From: JAKAAZ01 sp963817855
Lineage (GTDB): Bacteria > Acidobacteriota > Terriglobia > Terriglobales > Acidobacteriaceae
Assembly: GCA_963817855.1 (NCBI GenBank)
Contig: CAWFQA010000004.1
Coordinates: 620,001 to 684,000, forward strand
Direction: 5' to 3'
Length of the DNA stretch: 64,000 nt
In this document: piece after piece, positions 62,084 to 64,000 of the stretch
Numbering within the stretch: position 1 is the first letter of the stretch
Layout of the letters: each line of letters opens with the position of its first letter
Notes under the pieces: model-generated
Databases searched by the model: none
Told to the model about the DNA's origin: nothing
What the model saw: only the letters and a program-made list of their open reading frames with translations
Program-made: the position numbers and the translations under genes

Positions 62084-62376
62084 AATGGTCGCAGCCGGCG
62101 CTGCTCGATGTTGCCCGCCTCTATAACTTTCTAGCTCCCAAAAGCCGCGACGCAGCCAAGCGCGCCATCCAGACAATTCGGCAGGGAGTCAAAGCGCTCG
62201 GCACTCATCCGGAGATTGGCCGCCCCATCGAAGAATTGCCGCCCGAGTTTCGCGAGCCCGGGTTCCGAGAGTGGATCATCGAGTTTGGCCAAAGCGCCTA
62301 CGTCGTCCTCTATCACTACGACGGCAAACAAGTCGTCATCCTCGCCGTCCGCCACGGCCGCGAAGCTGGATACTAG
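62071..62376 (+). CDS. ParE/RelE-superfamily toxin
   Basis: A 101-residue toxin of the ParE/RelE fold: LKWSQPALLDVARLYNFLAPKS, AAKRAIQTIRQGVKAL, PEIGRPIEELPPEFRE and VVLYHYDGKQVVILAVRHGRE. ParE toxins poison DNA gyrase and RelE cleaves mRNA; from sequence alone the target is not settled, though pairing with a ParD-type antitoxin points to the ParE side. It is the second gene of the module, overlapping the antitoxin by 13 bases. The downstream minus-strand gene ends 6 bases later. Confidence 0.82.
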   Translation: MPRLKWSQPALLDVARLYNFLAPKSRDAAKRAIQTIRQGVKALGTHPEIGRPIEELPPEFREPGFREWIIEFGQSAYVVLYHYDGKQVVILAVRHGREAGY

Positions 62377-62382
62377 GCCCAT

Positions 62383-62946
62383 TTAAGGATGAAATGCTTT
62401 GCCTTGCTCCATCATGGCAAGAATCGTCTTCATCCGTTTTTCTCTGGTTTCCGGCTTCTTTGCCGTTTCAAGACGATAAACAATCGAATAAACATTTGCT
62501 TTGTTTAGTGTCTTAAAAAATGCCTCTGCTTTTTTATTTTTACTCAACTCCTTTAGAAAATCTTCAGGCGGGGTAGCACTCCTGGATGAAGAATAGGCGG
62601 TTTCCCATCGACCATCGGCCTTTGCAGCTTCAACGGCTTCCATCCCTGCAGGGGTCATTGCTCCTGCTTTGATAAGACGTTCCACATGCTGAGTGTTTAT
62701 TTTCGACCACCCGCTTTTGGGGCGTCTCGGTGTAAATTTTTGCAGCCATGACAGTTTGTCGAAGGGTTTCTTCTGGCCATCGATCCAGCCATAGCAAAGC
62801 GCCTGATCAAGCGCTTCAGCATAGGTCAGGGATTTCTCGTGCGAATCTTTTTTGAAAATGCGCAACCATATACCATCTGATTCCGTATGGTTTTTCTCCA
62901 GCCAATGTCGGAAATCCGCAGATGTTTTGAAATGTAAGGTTTGCAT
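62383..62946 (-). CDS. YdeI/OmdA-like protein (bacteriocin-protection family)
   Basis: A 187-residue protein with the YdeI/OmdA hallmarks: FRHWLEKNHTESDGIWLRIFKK, LTYAEALDQALCYGWIDGQKKPFD, TPRRPKSGWSKIN and DFLKELSKNKKAEAFFKTL near the end. ATG 62946 fits this start; the longer frame upstream is unsupported. The family is linked to protection or periplasmic roles in some bacteria but function is not settled. Its codon use is less biased to C than the flanking genes. Confidence 0.82.
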   Translation of the reverse strand: MQTLHFKTSADFRHWLEKNHTESDGIWLRIFKKDSHEKSLTYAEALDQALCYGWIDGQKKPFDKLSWLQKFTPRRPKSGWSKINTQHVERLIKAGAMTPAGMEAVEAAKADGRWETAYSSSRSATPPEDFLKELSKNKKAEAFFKTLNKANVYSIVYRLETAKKPETREKRMKTILAMMEQGKAFHP

Positions 62947-63147
62947 GAACTGTGCTCCCGTTATTGCACCATAACCGGGTGCCCAGGCCTCGGTCGCCGC
63001 GCCTACCCGCCGCGCGGCGACAGACCTGCGATCTACCACTCACCGCTTCTTCCACCCCAGCAGTGCTTCCAGTTGCAGCTGCGCCACCTCCGGTATCCTC
63101 GCGCCTTTGGCCTGCCGGCGTGTGATCAAACCCCGCTCCACAATCCA

Positions 63148-63543
63148 TTATGGATGGACGACTCGAAGGCCAAGATATTTCTCAAATGGCTCAAAATCAT
63201 GATCTCGGTGAAGAAGGGAGTGCCTCTCCGTTAGACAGAAGGTTGCGATCAGGCAGTCGATGGTCTTGCGGACCGTATGTCCGCTGGATCGAAGGGAGCG
63301 ATAGTTCCGCGCGGCTGCCACCGCCAGGGCCTCTCCTCCGGTGTCGAATACCTCGAACCTGGACAGCTCGCGCCGCACTCGCGTGAAGGTGGAGTCCCCG
63401 CCGATTCCTTGCAAAATCTCGCACAGAATAAGATCGGTCAATCCGAGGCGCTGACGGTTCAGTTCCCGGTCGAGCCAATCCGTATGCGGATTCGCGGCAC
63501 CTCGGAGGTAATCGATCCACACCGTCGTATCGACAATCGTCAT
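63148..63543 (-). CDS. vapC: PIN-domain ribonuclease toxin (VapC family)
   Basis: A 131-residue PIN-domain RNase. Acidic metal-binding residues are in VDTTVWIDYLRG (Asp5), CEILQG (Glu), KTIDCLIATFC (Asp) and HRDHDFEPF (Asp). VapC toxins cleave tRNA or rRNA when free of antitoxin. It lies 9 bases after the vapB stop. The pair is the last clear gene set before the window end. Confidence 0.9.
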   Translation of the reverse strand: MTIVDTTVWIDYLRGAANPHTDWLDRELNRQRLGLTDLILCEILQGIGGDSTFTRVRRELSRFEVFDTGGEALAVAAARNYRSLRSSGHTVRKTIDCLIATFCLTERHSLLHRDHDFEPFEKYLGLRVVHP

Positions 63544-63552
63544 ATCTCGAAA

Positions 63553-63756
63553 CTAGTCCTGCACGCGACCCAGACGAGACTCATTCAGGTCTCCTTCCCA
63601 CAAGACCTTGCCACGGAGCTTGCGGATCGCGGTTTGAGAGTGCGTCTTTACCAGCAACTGCAAGGCGGCTTCCACCACGGCCCGTTTGGTGCGAGCGCCG
63701 CTGCTGCGCATGGCACGCTCGACCAACTGGTCGTCAAGTTCAATGTTTGTCCGCAT
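63553..63756 (-). CDS. vapB: VapB-type antitoxin
   Basis: A 67-residue antitoxin. MRTNIELDDQLVERAMRSSG is a ribbon-helix-helix/AbrB-like start, then TKRAVVEAALQLLVKTHSQ and a C-terminal WEGDLNESRLGR that should bind the toxin. 9 bases separate it from vapC. Typical VapBC modules are autoregulated; a small palindrome lies upstream at 63783-63794. Confidence 0.88.
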   Translation of the reverse strand: MRTNIELDDQLVERAMRSSGARTKRAVVEAALQLLVKTHSQTAIRKLRGKVLWEGDLNESRLGRVQD

Positions 63757-63782
63757 GGCAATTCCCCTATGTGTAAGAATCT

Positions 63783-63794
63783 CACATTTATGTG
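63783..63794. promoter_or_regulatory. Possible vapBC operator
   Basis: CACAT-TT-ATGTG, a 12-base palindrome 27 bases before the vapB start, near an AT-rich stretch (TATATC). Short, so it could be chance. Confidence 0.25.
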
Positions 63795-64000
63795 TATATC
63801 TTCAAGTATAGAGTTATTTTTTTCTTCCCCTGATCGTAAACATTTTGCGCGTTGGCGCCCACACACATTCAGGCGGGATCGTCGAGCTTAATCCCAGCGG
63901 GTCCCATGCATTTGAAGTCTCCCTCGCGGAAGGAAGGGGGAAGATCTGGCGGCAAAGCTGAGAGCCAGTTGTAGCCTCCCTGGCTGATTCGAGGTTCAAT

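Noticed and set aside
63814..63999. Minus-strand open frame near the window end
   Set aside because: Short, no motif, no ribosome-binding site; it may be part of something beyond the window but cannot be supported. 63757-64000 otherwise shows only the vapBC upstream region.

Overview
The window looks like a chromosomal segment of a GC-rich, Gram-negative heterotroph, most likely an acidobacterium (class Terriglobia). This is an inference from content: many sulfatases and alkaline-phosphatase-fold enzymes, glycoside hydrolases, a TonB receptor with a carboxypeptidase-regulatory N-terminus, an RND pump, and abundant short intergenic palindromes with GTCATCC-GAGC or GGGTGCCCC cores. No rRNA, tRNA, CRISPR array, prophage or intact IS was found. 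Housekeeping genes (lysS, trmD, rplS, rnhB, dnaE, a tRNA nucleotidyltransferase, an A-type Fe-S carrier) are scattered through it.

Layout. 0-5 kb: end of queF, an MFS carrier, a membrane glycosyltransferase, a small secreted protein and a broken PLP decarboxylase. 5-12 kb: a broken VOC gene, lysS, a peroxiredoxin/thioredoxin-like protein, then trmD, a PAS/GAF histidine kinase and rplS. 12-20.5 kb: a DUF4239 membrane protein and a carbohydrate/ester-processing stretch (Tat-type sulfatase, esterase, phytanoyl-CoA dioxygenase-like protein, GH2 beta-mannosidase). 20.5-33 kb: rnhB, a DUF1801 protein, msrPQ, an acyltransferase, a tRNA nucleotidyltransferase with a histone-like tail, an MFS exporter and dnaE. 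33-44 kb: a tightly packed minus-strand operon with four alkaline-phosphatase-superfamily enzymes, a ribbon-helix-helix protein, a membrane protein and a GH78-like protein, facing a divergent APS kinase (cysC). 44-50 kb: an RND pump with its fusion protein, a queuosine-precursor transporter and a CHAD protein. 51-57 kb: TonB receptor, flavin amine oxidase, a pilin-like protein with a Gly/Ser tail, and the Fe-S carrier. 57-64 kb: a zinc-ribbon gene, a YqjDE-like envelope-stress trio, a UbiD-family decarboxylase, a RAYT transposase remnant, and two toxin-antitoxin modules (ParDE-like, VapBC).

Two genome-scale signals stand out. First, at least seven otherwise well-preserved genes are split by single-base frameshifts, several in homopolymers; six of eight events fit one extra base. 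This looks more like assembly or sequencing indels than decay. Second, a family of 100-170 bp palindromic elements has ends of the form TA-RAGCA. Four of five copies begin exactly at the TA of the upstream gene's stop codon, and one copy supplies the stop codons of both convergent neighbours. All calls come from reading the sequence; no database search was run.
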